NCBI GenBank assembly: GCA_021397835.1
Contig: JAJFZO010000799.1
Location: 3,410,001 to 3,474,000, forward strand
Direction: 5' to 3'
DNA: 64,000 bases
Source of the DNA: Moringa oleifera
Lineage: Eukaryota > Streptophyta > Magnoliopsida > Brassicales > Moringaceae
This document shows, one piece after another, positions 49,892-62,797 of the stretch. The translations under genes and the position numbers were made by a program. The notes below the pieces were generated by a model, which saw only the letters and a program-made list of their open reading frames with translations, did no database searches and was not told the origin of the DNA. How positions within the stretch are numbered: the first letter of the stretch is position 1; each line of letters starts with the position of its first letter.

Positions 49892-52800
49892 TTAATAGAA
49901 GCAGATGTTGTACAATAGCTTTCGCCGGTTCTGTCTCTCAAAACCCGCCACTATATCATCAATTGAGTCCTCCCATGACTCAGCTGCCTCAATCTATGTA
50001 TAAATTCACCAATGAAATTTCTCTTAGCATCCACATACCATATATGTAAATCACTCAATGACGTACAAGATGCGAATGACTAGACTGCTTCTTATATAAA
50101 AACGTTGAATGACTTGATACATAAATGACTCAATAACGTAAAAAATGTACATGACTTGATCATGTATAAGACATTAAATATGCAATGATGTATGCAACAT
50201 AAAATTGTAAATGACTCAATGAAACATGATAAATTGTAAATGACTCAATGAAACATGATAACCGGAAGATGTATCAAACATAAACCACTCAAGGGTATGT
50301 AGAATGTAAATGTATAAATTATAACCACTTGATGACTTATGAAACCTAAATCACTCTTACATATACTTACCTCTTGGCACAGATCCAATGTAAGTCGTGC
50401 CCCTATAGCTGCCTCCTCATGGTTATCTTTTACCTCCAAGTTGATCACCAAGACACTTTTCATAAGAGCATGATCCCTATTGTGAAGATCTGTATAGAGT
50501 TAAACACATTTCAGCTAAGAAAGTATTTTCTAGTAATAAGAAAGGCGAATGCAGCCACTGCAAGTTCTACCATTAAAGAATTGCATGGCTCCTGCAATTT
50601 TCGCCGAAAGAATGGAGTTACTTCCAAAAGTTTAATTCATTATAAATAAGATACGCAAGGAAGCTCCAGGAAAAAGTACTTATGGAAGCCAACAAATGTC
50701 ATATGAGCTTTCAAGTATCTTCGAAATGACATCCGAGGTCTGCTTTCTAAGTTATTTGAACTTTGCAACCAAAGAAAAAGAAAAAAAAAAATACAGAAAC
50801 AAATGAAGCGGTGCCAATCAATTGCTAAGCCTGAATCACATGCCGAAGATATGAGGGAATAAACTTCAAATTCAAGTCCCAGGAGAAAAGATTATTATGA
50901 ACAACTAGGCACAAAAAATTTTCTCAATCACAAAAACTCAAAGCATCACCCTAGAAATCCCGTCGAATCACCCTTTACAAACAAGCCATAAAATGCAAAT
51001 GATAAAAAGTTTTAAGGTAATTTCTTAGAGAAGACTTATGCTCTCACATCACCTTTTGGAATTACAAAAGGAATGAGTTGAACCTAAGAGAACTAATTTA
51101 GTGAAGATCCCAAATATGCAAGTAGAAGAATAACAAGAATAGAGAAAGAGATAGAAAACTCAACTTGTTTTACCTTCACAGATGTCTATAAGCATTTCAT
51201 AAAAGCTAGTAAATACTTATTTCAAGAATTGAGATTGTCAGAGCCGGTTTTAGATCATCACAGCTGATCCACACTGCTAACCAGTAAAACAAGGACTTCA
51301 GATTGCACTTAAGACTTCCAATCTTGCTTTCTGGAAATGGTCATGTCTGACCAACCAGAGCAGTGAAAACACCTACGCTTTGCAACAACATACTCTTTAC
51401 TCCCCTCTGAAGACCTTAATCTCAATATATATTAGATCACCATTAAAGCCTCTACCTCCCTATTTTCAAATTCTCTCCCCAAAGGAGATGACAAAATAAA
51501 CAACCTTCCTTTCTCAGTATATATCAATGAACTAAGTTTCCCTGAAGTTATTCATTTGTAAAACCTATCAGAACCAGGAACTGCAGAGAAAAGGGTTGGC
51601 ATGACAACAAGTCATCCTAAATTATATACACTGATGCAACCAACCTAAGATTCGCATAAATTAGCAAGGCTATTGAAGTTCCAAAACTTGATCCGAAAAA
51701 TATATTAGAGGTCATGCAAAAGCTAAGTCAACATGGTCATGCAACCATGAACTAATTTCATTATTTAATAAAAAATGTCTGCAACTAGAAAAGTTATAAA
51801 AGAGCTTCTCATGAGCCCCTGGATGAATGCACTTCTAACAAATGCAGATCATTTTTGACGACTTTCACAGAAAAAGGAGATTGGAAAAGGTAAAGAAAAC
51901 CTCAAACCATGCCATAGATGAATAAATAGACTGAAAGTCATTCTTGGGAGAAATGTCAAAACACATATACATTCCATAAATTAAGACTTTCGCATGTTTA
52001 AATCAGACTGTAGAAAACCCCTGCTACAGCCAAAAGTCTCGAGCACCACAGAGAGGTCCACAAGACGGCAAGATAAGCAATTTGTTTCCCTTCAACATTA
52101 CAAAATCTGAATCCAGAAGTTGTTCCTTTTTGTCCTGTCCTTGTATTTAGATTTAAATTGTCTTTGTATCACTTTAACCATTTATAATTTCCTATCTTCC
52201 ATTTCCAATACTCAGAATACCAGATATTCCCACAGTGCAGCAAAGGAGAACACCCATATTGTTCTTCTAATATGCCAATTCCATCCATTCTCAAGTTAAG
52301 TCGACAATAGGGTCAATTTAGTATGTATTACAGAACTTAGGTTCAACTTGTTCAATTATATGATACCATGTGGTCCACGCAGCTAGAGAATGAGAATTGT
52401 GACTATCTAATACAAACATAAAGAAGGAACTGATACACATTTTATGCAAAAAAACTTGAAGGGAAAACAAAAAGAATTCTGAAAATCCATATAGTAATTT
52501 CAGTCAATTCATATTTTGCATAGGGTTAAATTATTGAATGAGTTCTTTAATGTGAAAAAAAAGAAAAAAAAAGTTTGAGGAACTAACCTTCAAGGACCAT
52601 ATCAAAGACCTTTTCTTCGAATGTAAATACCACATCAAAGGAACCATCTGCTGCGTTGTCTTGCCATCGTTGGGGTGCCAATTTCACTGCCGAATTCCTC
52701 TTAAGCATTGGCAAAATGCCATTACGCTTGTAACTGAACTTCAGTCAAGGTCCACCAAGCTTTCAAGGAATAAACATGGTCTAGAGATGGGACATGAGAA

Positions 52801-53569
52801 AGCAAATGGCATACAATTTAAAAGGTAAATTCTACTATTTGAACATAATCCATGAAGTTAATTCAATACTGAAGAGGTTGAACTCCATACTCTGAAATGC
52901 TAAAAATAAATTACATTTAATAAGTAATACTAATATTCTCATTTTCTTAAATCCAAGAAAATAAAAAATTCAAAAAATGAGTCTAATTTGGATGAGCTAG
53001 TTTTCATATTTAGAACAAAAAGGTAAGAGAAAACTAAACCTTCAGAATATAATTTAATTTTTTCCCATTTTTATCATATCAGAGACCTGTAGGTAGGTCT
53101 TATATTTGACATTCAAGATCAACTTAATAAAATTTTGAACTCGTTACAGGCACAGAAGCTAAATTAATTTCTCCATTTTTCAGTGATGTAACAAAATGAT
53201 TCTTTCTTAAAAAAGCCAGCAGGCATGGTAAACTTATGAAGTCCGAAGGGAAGAAGAAAAACAAAATTAACGCAAACTAAGACCAAATGCACAGTCCCGA
53301 AGTGAATTTGACAAAAATTAGCCGGCAAAGTGGAGAAAAGGAAGATGAGGATACAGTTCGGGGTCCTTTCGTCTCAGGTCTTCGAACATCTGCTTGTAGG
53401 GAGTGCCGAAGTCGTAGACGTTGGGTTCTCTGAGGGAGGGTCCAGGGAGCTTCACGTGAGCCCCCGTTCCATAGGAGGACACGTCGAAGCCCTGCCTCTT
53501 GAGGAGAGAGTGAGCCTCCATGCTTCTGTTCTGGTTGGATGAACAGACCATGGCATAACGCAATGTCAT
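49892..53569 (-). CDS. SSU72: SSU72-type RNA polymerase II CTD phosphatase, 4 exons
   Basis: Exons: 53355-53569, 52588-52733, 50371-50489 and 49892-49993, with GT-AG borders; 582 nt, 193 aa, the usual family length. Starts MTLRYAMVCSSNQNRSMEAH. The CX5R phosphatase signature is C9 to R15; next come YGTGAHVKLPGPS and PNVYDFGTPYKQMFEDLRRK (exon 1), KLAPQRWQDNAADG and FDVVFTFEEKVFDMV (exon 2), VLVINLEVKDNHEEAAIGA (exon 3) and ESWEDSIDDIVAGFERQNRR with a C-terminal FY (exon 4). SSU72 removes phosphate from Ser5 (and Ser7) of the RNA polymerase II C-terminal repeat and works with the cleavage-polyadenylation machinery in the nucleus. Catalytic residues look intact. Introns 1 and 2 split codons (phase 2 and phase 1). 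Intron 3 contains a decayed minisatellite. Confidence 0.96.
50202..50259. repeat. Perfect 29 bp tandem dimer inside a decayed minisatellite
   Basis: The unit runs 50202-50230 and again 50231-50259 without a mismatch; its core is AAATGACTCAATGAAACATG. Related but diverged TGACTCAATGA / TGACTTGAT motifs recur across about 50040-50350, inside SSU72 intron 3. Confidence 0.92.
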
Positions 53570-54250
53570 GGTGTTGCAGAGAATCTAAGTAGAAGATGAT
53601 GAAATCAGCATGGATAAGTCAAAAATTAAAAGAAACAATCAAATTTGAACAATCATGCATCTACCCTTCAAGTTCCAAGGTGAAGTTCTCCTGTCTGATG
53701 GCAACCGAGAGGGGAGCCAACCTGGTAACTCTGCAACAGAGGACCGGTTTATCACTGGTCAGTATCCGGTCTAGGGTGGGAGGAGAGAGGCTTCAATTAA
53801 ACTCAAATTTAAAAAACAATAAAAACTCAATAATTTTAAGACAATTCCATTTTGCCCCGGTAGTTTTACCCCTACGGAGTTTTCCTATTATATGAAATAA
53901 TTATTGATAAATTTGATAAATAATAATATTGTCATCATTATTATATTTTCATTGATATTATTTTTTAAGTAATTTAAATTTGAAATCCAAGTAAATAAAT
54001 AGATTTGATCATGAAATATAAAGCAAGTAAGATATCAAAAAATAAAAAATAAATATTATTTTAAACTTTATATTTTGTTATCTTTCTTTAATATATTTAA
54101 ATTTTGAGATCATCTTTTACGACTGAATAAATATGCATCTTGAAGACGGTCAAGGGCTCCCCCGCGCCCCCCCCCCCCCCCCTTTCTTTGAATTCTCTTA
54201 TCCTAAAGCTTGCCCTCCGCCTGCATCTATTATTATTATTATCTAATACA
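53570..54250. other. 5' flank of SSU72 and AT-rich spacer
   Basis: Roughly 53570-53880 should hold the SSU72 5' UTR and promoter. The rest is AT-rich and ends in a C-homopolymer. No gene seen. Confidence 0.5.
54167..54182. repeat. C16 homopolymer
   Basis: Sixteen consecutive C, preceded by CCCCCGCG. Unusual in such AT-rich DNA. Its length may be unreliable in the assembly. Confidence 0.9.
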
Positions 54251-55790
54251 TCTTCTTCAATGGTTGCTTGAGGGGTTTAATTCCAAGGTTCTAGAGCGTT
54301 TCTAGCTGTCACTTGACATCCTCCTCTTGGTTAATATATTTTTTCACTTTGACCAACATCACACCCATGATTCCAGTATGCTTTAGCTTAAAACCTTGTA
54401 AAATGGACATGGCTACAAGCTCTCTTTTACCATTGAGACTGCCACAATTTGTTGTAGCTTTTTGACTTTTAAAGTGGTTTGGGTGAATCTTTACATGAAT
54501 TTTCGCAAGGGCCACTGGTTTTTACTTGACTTAGAAAACATTTAAGGAGTCTTTTTTCTTAACCATACTGCTCACAAATCTAGCTAAAAAGAGTTATCCG
54601 AGGGTTTTGAAGCTATTAATTATGCCTGACTCCAATGAGCACCAAGATTTGGAGGCCTTGCTGAGGTTACTAGAAATAACTTACACATTGTGGCGTCTAG
54701 GGCTCTTTGGCTACCGTCAAGGTCCTAAAAATACTTTAAATAATCTTTGGAACTAGAGGTTTTGTCATAGGACTCCATGGTGGCTATATTGAATTTGGGT
54801 AGCATTGGCACTTGGAGAATCTTTGAGGTAAAAGGGATTCATACTCTAAAATGGCCGAATTAGTTTGGCGTTTTTCTTCATCATAATGATTTATGGTTCA
54901 AGAAAGTCATTTGTTTTTCTTACAAGATAGGATCCTCTGGTCCTACCTCTCTTACTTCTTCATGAGGTTCTTAGTCATCTTGACCTTCTTGATAGAGGGG
55001 ATGATGGTGGTTTTTAAGGACTTTGTTAATTGATGAAGGATTTTTAATCCAGTGCTAGATGGCATTCCTTTGCTGGGTGCGTGGGTGGATATTTAGCGAT
55101 TCTTGGGATGTCTTGCATTCTCGGGAAGTACAGAGGCAATGGATAAGTCACAGTAGGATAAGTCACCATTGTAGGAGGTATAAGATAACGAGGACGTATG
55201 AGTATCGACCTCACAATCTGGGAAGGTCGGATTGATAGTGCCATCATCGGCATGGGCATAACCATCATAAAGATTGATCAGTTATATGCTTGGGGGCAAG
55301 AGAGGTGATTGCGATAGGAGAGCTTTGGATGATTCAATGATTGGTTCTTGGTTGGAAGATGCTTTTGCTCAATGAAGTCGCTTCTTGGTCGGTGATATTC
55401 TCATAGACAACGCCACTAGATGTTGCAAAAATCAGTAAAAAAAAGAATGAACTTTTAATGGATAAGTTCTATTAAAATCAATTGGAAGCAAATAGAGAGA
55501 AAGAGAAATGTGTGGAGATAAAAATTAAGGGACATGACTTTATAAAATGAAAAATATGAGCGAGATTACATGACGTACTTCAGGGGCTTTTATGTATTAA
55601 ATGGGGAGTGGGAATGCCCATTCCATTACTTATGGAGCTCAGGGACTCGAGATTTGCAACGTGAGATGTGGAAGTTGAGAAAGTTCAGCATTTTAATTAC
55701 CATTGATTCGATAATGTAGACTAAGAGAAGAAGATGATGATAAAGATGTCTTTTTTCTTCTTTAAGTTGGCTTCCTTAGTAAATCGCACA
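54250..55790 (-). mobile_element. 5' part of a Ty3/gypsy element: LTR, primer-binding site and gag
   Basis: On the minus strand the sequence ending GCAACA at 55421 is followed after five bases by TGGCGTTGTCTATGAGAA (55415-55398), a near match to the TGGCGCCGTCTGTGGGAA primer site found in many plant gypsy elements. To its right an LTR probably extends to about 55790 (right edge uncertain). To its left, broken minus-strand frames end in a retrotransposon gag pattern: ESGIINSFKTLG then LFLARFVSSMVKKKDSL at about 54650-54540. Pol is missing. The relic stops near the C16 run at 54167. No second LTR was seen. Confidence 0.65.
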
Positions 55791-55799
55791 GGAATTGAT

Positions 55800-57084
55800 T
55801 TTTACTTAAGGGTTTGAGTTTCTTTTTTAATCAGTCTATTAAAATTTTTGAAAGAAATAATTAATATTTATAATTTATAATTTTATAATTTTTTTAAAGT
55901 TTAAACTTAGATGATTTATTTGCCCACATCAAATAGAATGACAAAGTTTAAAAGAATAAATAAATCAAAATCAAAATAAATAGAATCTTTAAGTATATAA
56001 TCACTTCAAGTCATAAAAACACTACAATGTGTTCCTAAACATGAGGCAAGTGCCTCATATACATACATGTCACAATTAATCACACTGGTAAACACAAATA
56101 CAACTGAAGCTCCAGAACTCTGATGGTTGAGCACCATTGGACAAATTTTTTTGGACAGCCATGGCCTCCTGTTTAGGTAATTGGGTCCGATGGCAGTTAC
56201 ATGTAGTCTCCTAGTGGTTCACAGTGCATTCAGAGTCCCAACGATTAGTTAATATCTAACTGAAATTTTTAACTAAATTACAAAAAAAATGGATAACAGA
56301 GTATTCATAATTTTTTTAAAAAATAAATTTCTAAATTATTGTAGTTTTCCAAAATAAATTTATGCCGTGACATTTTTGAAGACGTAACAAATAAGGAGCC
56401 ACATGAAAAGAGTCGACCACTGAGTACGAGACGCGTAAAGACCCTCGCCGCAAGTTCCTATTTCTCGATTTTTTTATTTTTTTTAGTTTTTCTCTGTTAA
56501 GTTTCGTGGCCACCACACCACGGGGAGCTCTCAAATCAAATCATTTGCTTTCAACGAGCAAACCAACGCTGACCACCACCTAAGATCTCCGCCACTGGGT
56601 GCGGGTCCCTTCCAGACACCTCCACGTTTATCTATTTCGTTTCATTCAACAATATCTTCCCACTGTTTTCAAAATTATCAAACAGCCCCCACCCACCCAC
56701 ATATAAAAACCCCACCCATTCATCAGAAGAAGGAAAAAGACGACGACGGATCGTGGCATTTTCGTAATTAAACGCAATGCTTGGGTGCAAATTGGTCTCT
56801 CCACTCATACAATGTGCATTATAAACCCATAGAATCATTGGAAACTGCCCAACGTGGCACGGAACCTATCCACATCCCAATACAGCACGCAGCTGGACAT
56901 GTACATTGCTCGTGCATAAATCCCCCTCTGCCTTCCTCCCTGCCTGTCTTCGCCTCCCTGCTTCGACGTCTAGGGTTTACCTTTTACCTCCTTTCCTGGT
57001 AAGATTCATTCTATTTCCGTATCAAGGAAAAACGATTTATAGTATATCTCATCGAAAATCGTCTTGGCGTCTGCAGAGCTCATT
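55800..57084. other. Spacer and promoter of the DUF760 gene
   Basis: Left of about 56400 no signal is seen. A clean TATA-like ATATAAAA stands at 56701-56708, about 380 bases before the start codon, between C-rich CCCACCC motifs. ACGT cores of the kind bound by bZIP factors occur nearby (for example AACGTGGC at about 56850). A short 5' UTR intron, from GTAAG at about 56999 to TGCAG at about 57075, is possible but unproven. Confidence 0.45.
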
Positions 57085-58999
57085 ATGGACGCCTCCACGG
57101 CGACTCTGCTTCGATCCTCTTTTGGTGTGTGCACAGCCTCCGATTATGCCGCCAAGTCGGGTTTCTGGGCCACCAAGGGACCTGATTTTGTGCGTTTTGC
57201 TACCAAATCTCAGCTCCCTATTAAGGTACCTGATTGCGCCCATCCTATTTTTTATTTTCCCCCATTTTTACATGGTGTTGTTGATTTAACTGATTTCTAG
57301 ATATGTGTTGGATGCACAACTCTTTCAATTGTGTGATTCTTTTTTTGTCTGTACGCAGCTGTTGAGTTCTGTAGTTTCTGTTTACTGTTTGCTCTTTTTG
57401 TTATCAAATCCCTTGCCCCAAACTTATCGAATTTGCACTTTCTGGTGTTGTTTGTTCAAAGTAGAGTACATGCTTTTGTAATGGTTAGAGCTGCATCAAA
57501 TTCAGCCCCTGTCTTTGCCAGCAATCCACTTATATAGGTTAAAGTGAGGTTTTCCATGCTTTGTTTTTGAGTGTTAAAGATATGGTAGTTCTAAAATACA
57601 TGTCACACATGCATTTCATTGAATAAAGACATGCAAGATCAGATCTTCCGATTTTGTGTGTGTGTATATGTAGTAGAGCTTTATCACCTTTCGTGATTGA
57701 TATTCTGATAATTTAAAATATCTATGTTTGCTAGGAAGCAAGTGTTGATTTAATTTTTTTGTCGATTGATGCATTGCAGCATCATTCTTCATTTAGTTAC
57801 TCTAAACCCGGGCAAAGGAGAGTGGCTTCTGGGGGTAGGAGATGCATTATTGTTAGAGCTTCATCATCTTCAGATTCATCTAGGTCAATTGCTCCTCTTC
57901 GGCTGGAGTCTCCGGTTGGGCAGTTCTTGTCTCAAATCTTAATAAGCCATCCACATCTCGTGCCTGCAGCAGTTGAACAGCAACTTGAGCAGCTTCAAAC
58001 TGATCGTGATGCTGAGAAACAGAAGGAAGAGCCCTCAGTGTCTGGCACAGATCTAGTTTTATATAGGTTAGTTGCATATATAATGATCACTGCATTTTGG
58101 TTTGCTTTTGTTGCTAAGAAGAGATTAATGTAATGATGGCGATTTTTCTTTTGCAAATTCATAGGAGAATTGCTGAGGTGAAAGCTAATGAAAGGAGAAA
58201 GGCCCTGGAAGAGATTTTGTACACATTGGTTGTCCAGAAGTTCATGGATGCCAATGTTTCGCTGATACCTGCCATAGCCCCATCTGCTTCGGATGCTTCT
58301 GGCCGAGTGGACGCATGGCCCAGCCAAGATGAGACGCTTGAACAACTGCACTCACCTGAAGCCTATGAGATGATCCAGAATCATCTAGCTCTCATTTTGG
58401 GAAACAAGTTAAGTGATTCAACCTCGGTAGCACAGATAAGCAAACTCAGGGTTGGACAAGTCTATGCAGCATCAGTCATGTATGGATACTTCCTCAAGCG
58501 GGTTGACCAGAGGTTTCAGCTTGAGAAGACAATGAAAATCCTCCCAAATGCATCAGATACAGAAGAAACCAATATCGAGCAAGCTGTAGGGGAGAGCATG
58601 ACACCCAGTAGCATGGAGGACTCTTATCAAGCTGTGTCATCACACCCCGAAGCCTCATCCTGGTCTGGGGGCATTAGTCCGGGGGGATTTGGTTGTGGAA
58701 TAAAAGCCTCTCGACTGCGTACTTATGTGATGTCTTTTGATGGGGAGACACTTCAGAGATATGCTACTATAAGGTCAAAAGAGGCTGTTAGCATAATTGA
58801 GAAGCACACAGAGGCATTGTTCGGAAGACCTGAGATTGTTATCACTCCTCAAGGGACTGTTGATTCTTCCAAGGATGAGCAAATCAAGATTAGCTTTGGT
58901 GGTTTGAAGCGACTTGTTTTGGAGGCTGTGACTTTTGGTTCTTTTCTTTGGGATGTTGAGAGCTATGTGGATGCAAGGTACCGTTTTGTTACAAACTGA
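57085..58999 (+). CDS. UV-B-induced protein At3g17800-like, chloroplast DUF760 protein, 3 exons
   Basis: Exons 57085-57225, 57780-58066 and 58165-58999, GT-AG borders; 1263 nt, 420 aa. The first ATG in frame is 57085; an upstream in-frame extension starts only with TTG. The N-terminal 75 or so residues are rich in S, T, A and basic residues and end CIIVRASSSSD, a typical chloroplast transit peptide with cleavage near VRA. The mature part has PLRLESPVGQFLSQIL and HPHLVPAAVEQQLEQLQ, then ALEEILYTLVVQKFMDANVS, VGQVYAASVMYGYFLKRVDQ and LRTYVMSFDGETLQRYATIR. The end, KRLVLEAVTFGSFLWDVESY, is the usual DUF760 close. The family is plastid-targeted and induced by UV-B in Arabidopsis; its biochemical function is unknown. 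Exon 1 encodes only transit peptide. Convergent with the acid phosphatase gene downstream. Confidence 0.93.
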
Positions 59000-60913
59000 G
59001 CTATCTTAGGTTACAACCTTGCCATATATGCACAACTGACAGCGTTGAAATAATATAAGTATTGAGTAACTTGTGCTAATTATTCTGTATATAGTTGTGT
59101 TTCTTTGTTGAAATTTACTGTCTTACAAAGACAATCATCTGATTATTTAAGTCTCTTTTAATTCACCAACTTTGTGCATCTGTGCAATAGTTCTTGCGAG
59201 TTATGATCTTTTAGTGCTGTAATCTGCACGGAGTTATCTTCCCTTCCTACTTCCATTTTCCCATATCAAACAAACAAAACTGATCATTAACATACTGTAG
59301 TTGATGTCAAATGGATTGTCTCGGTGAAGCGAGACTTCTTATGAGTATGCTGGAAAGTACATAGACAAGAGGGGGAAAAACAGAAGAAAAAAACCTTTTA
59401 AGTGGAGACAAATTTAAACTACAAGGGGAAAAAAAATTCCAGATAGAGGAGACTAAGATTGTATGCAAGTTATTGGATATGTCTCTGAATGTAATTAGGT
59501 ATGAAGACAATGCTTGTGACCTTTCTGGTATTCAACTATCAACGTATGCTTCTTCTCTGTTCAATTGTCCCATGTCAACGTGCTTAATGTCAGGATTGTA
59601 TTACAGACAATGGATTTGGAGAGTGACCTGCACTGGAAACATATTCATGTCATGCGTTTATTGAACATATGGTGGGAATAGGATAGTGGGACAAACTGAT
59701 TAGCCATTGATTATTCCACTTTTTTCTGTTGGTGCAATCTAAGGTTTTATCTGCTGCAATTAAACATTCCGGTGTGTGTATTGTTAAACATAATTATGCT
59801 TACGCTTGTGAAAATTTAGATTGATATTGAGGCCCATGATGCATTAGCTATCTGTATGATTTTCCTCCTGAACTTCTGTCCTTCATTAGAAAAAGGCTCA
59901 GTTGATTCCTGCAGAAGAGTAATTTATGTTTGCTAGTTTTCTGCACTTATTCTCAGTGATGTCTCTCTGTCTGAGTGGACTGTGGAAAACTTTCAGAGAG
60001 TATCCTTCTCTTAAAATTTTCATTTTCACATTCCTGTGGATGGCTTCCTTTGTTAAACTTGGTGTGGATTTCTGAGTTTGTTATTATTCAACTTTAATTT
60101 ACTGTTGTTTTCTGTATTTGCTAGTGCTGCTTGGTATTACAGTTGTGCACTTATCATCTTTCTTCACATCATCCTTTTTGTGTTTCACACTTATCTTGAA
60201 CCTCTTGATAAGGCATTGGCTTGGCTCATTTAGTTTCCAAGTGATGTATTTTCAATTCCAGAGCTTTTGATACCATATACTATCTTAATGTTTTCACATG
60301 GGAATGGAATTTATCAATCGTAGTTGTAGAAAGAATAATGCTCAGCTCCATATTAATTTGGAGGATTCTCCTCCTTGCTATTGATGTGGGGAAGCTTGAC
60401 CTGGGTGTCATGCATTGGAGAAGGCACATTTGGCTTGCATTTCATTCTAGCACTCACGTGGTTATTTTAATTAAGAGGGAATTTTTGACCTATCACGATC
60501 ATATAATCCATTATATTATGACTAACTGGGACTATATGACATGTTGAACGTATTAACTATATTGTTGCTCGTTATTAAGTGCAAATGGAAATGTATCTCT
60601 TTAACATCAGCAACATTACCTAAGATTTTTTGTAAGTTCATACAATGGAGTAGAATAAGTTGTAGGAATCAGCTTGCTTGAAATGATCAAACCGACATTT
60701 CTATCTGTGATTGGGTTGAATGAGCAGAAACTTTGGTTCATGTAATGGAAGTTTATCTAGAAGTACCTGCATGAGAAAGGGGACAGTCTTCTGTGATCAG
60801 AAAACTACCCTAATATGTGCAGGTAACTTAAAAATTTCGATCTTGAGCAATCTGATGGATTAATTTGAAAGTAGCTAGTAATCTGCCAACGAAATACATG
60901 GGCAAATTAGATT
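59000..60913. other. Convergent spacer between the DUF760 and acid phosphatase genes
   Basis: No protein-coding signal or RNA gene recognised. Both genes point into it, so it should contain both 3' UTRs. Base composition is less extreme than in the transposon-rich parts of the window, and no transposon domain is visible. Confidence 0.55.
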
Positions 60914-62797
60914 CTACATGGCAGTGTGATACATCTTGGATAGATTAAAATGATGCATAACTTGGCCAAATATATCATAGAATGCCACCTTGGCTGCACT
61001 TTGGGTGAGGTGTACGAACATGAAACCTTGGCCATCATAGAAAAAGTCCTCTTGCTTTCTCTCATAAAGCCTCCCTTTCCATGCCTTTGAGCCACCTCCA
61101 CTTGTTAGAAAGTGGATTGGGCTGCATCCATGTCAGAGGTATGTTAATATGGAGTTTTTACTTTTTCATTAAAGGTTTGGTTGATTTTGGTACCTTTTGG
61201 TGCTGGTTATGTGTTGCAAGCAATGGTCATGGCCGTTTATGTACATATCAACATTATTTGCCTGTAAAAAAAGTAAAGATGAAGTTTGATCTACGTCACT
61301 CCAGAGAAGAAATTGTTTTGTTTTGTGTGTGTTCATTATGCCATCCTCTTCTTAGATTACCTCAAGCACTGGTAGAAGCCGCCTTAAGAGCTCCTTGGTG
61401 TTACCGTGATGCCCTATGCTTCTCATGGTATGATGTCCTACAACGATTTTCCATTCTGCACTGGACTTCTTCATTGCCAACTCCAGATCCTGTTATATAA
61501 GAGAATATTTGTCACAATTATTGGTAAAATAATTAAACAACAATATAAATAGATAATGTTGGATATAAAAAATTTTAAATTACTCAGAAACTTATTATTA
61601 ATTTCTAATAAATAAATTGGATCCTTTCACTAATTTTTTTAATACATTTAATTTTATTAAATTTTGAAAAAGCCTGCTTGACATACCAGATTTTGGGTAA
61701 TTTCTATTTTAGTTTTATGGTGCCTTCTCTGTGTTATAATATTAGATATAATCTTAATGTAATTTTATTTTTTGATTTATCGTTTGTGATTTTTATCTTT
61801 TTTAAAAAAAGAAAAACAGTTTAGAATCGCATAGCAGAAACATCAAAATACTTGTTAAATAGGAACTAAAAACCAAAAATCAAATGAAAGGTGACATAGG
61901 AAATGAAGATTGTAAAGAAATACCTTCAAAAGCATGGTGAGATATTTGTCCCTGGGAAGGACACCCCTCCAGTCATATCTATGATAACTTGGCTTTAAGA
62001 AGTACTTGTCAACAAATGGGGTTGTGTCCACAAAGAAAAAGTCGGCAATTTCTAAGAAAATAGTACCAATTTCAGGAAACCAAACAGAACCCATTTAGGA
62101 TTTTCAATTATAAGATAAAATGAAAAAAAATATAATGGTTAGGAGACGAGTCGATCAAAATGACCTGTATGAAGCACATAAGACCTTAAGCAAAGCCATC
62201 TACTATCCTTTCTTCTCAAGATCGGACTGAGTTGCACCTCAACGTCTCCCCTGTAATCATGATTTCCCAGAACTGCAACCAAAGTAAACATGATCAAAAA
62301 GAAAAACTATCTGCAGATATGTATGTATATATATAGTGGGAAGAACTCACCGCTGAACCATTGCTGTTGCAGGCTGTTGGCAGTGTAGATTTTGGAAAAT
62401 GAGTCCTCAAATAAAGGGTCTTCTGTGCTGATGAGCCCATTGTTATAGAAATTGTCTCCGCTCGACACTACAAAGTCTATCTTCATCTCTTCTCCAATTC
62501 TTCCCATCTGCAAAAAATAAATAAATAAATAAATAAAAATAAAGCAGCGTTAGCTAGCTCAAAAGGTATTAATTCATTATATTAATTAAAGGTAAAAATT
62601 GAATGGGTGAGAATGACCTGATGAGCCACTTTGGACTGATTGAAAAAACCTCTTCTTCCCCAATCCCCAATCACCAGAAAGCTAAGCGACCCATCATCTT
62701 TAACAGAGTGTTGAAATCGCTGAAGCTCTGCAGATAGAGAAGCAATGCAGAGAGAGAAACAAGCCATCAAGACGAACACCTTCCCAGCTGTGAGCAT
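60914..62797 (-). CDS. Low-molecular-weight purple acid phosphatase, 7 exons
   Basis: Exons: 62618-62797, 62351-62507, 62165-62272, 61924-62051, 61361-61489, 61194-61261, 60914-61121; 978 nt, 325 aa, GT-AG throughout. Residues 1-23 form a signal peptide ([20 protein letters not shown], cleavage near SAE). All five metallophosphatase blocks are present: GDWG (D45), GDNFY (D78, Y81), GNHD (N116, H117), GHH (H210) and GHDH (H245, H247). These supply the seven ligands of the Fe-Zn/Mn centre. Later blocks are [13 protein letters not shown] and [15 protein letters not shown], and the end is [11 protein letters not shown]. This is the short, mammalian-like plant PAP class (PAP3/8/17 type), secreted or vacuolar enzymes that release phosphate from esters, often induced by phosphate starvation or oxidative stress. 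I did not find a P1BS phosphate-response motif just upstream. Exact paralog is not assigned. Confidence 0.95.
62516..62541. repeat. (AAAT)n microsatellite
   Basis: About six ATAA units in intron 1 of the acid phosphatase gene, beside the branch-point region of that intron. Confidence 0.85.

Noticed and set aside
60907..61500. Frames of 64 (minus) and 139 (plus) codons in the phosphatase 3' half
   Set aside because: They cross exon-intron borders of the acid phosphatase and run in wrong frames; the spliced phosphatase frame explains the region.
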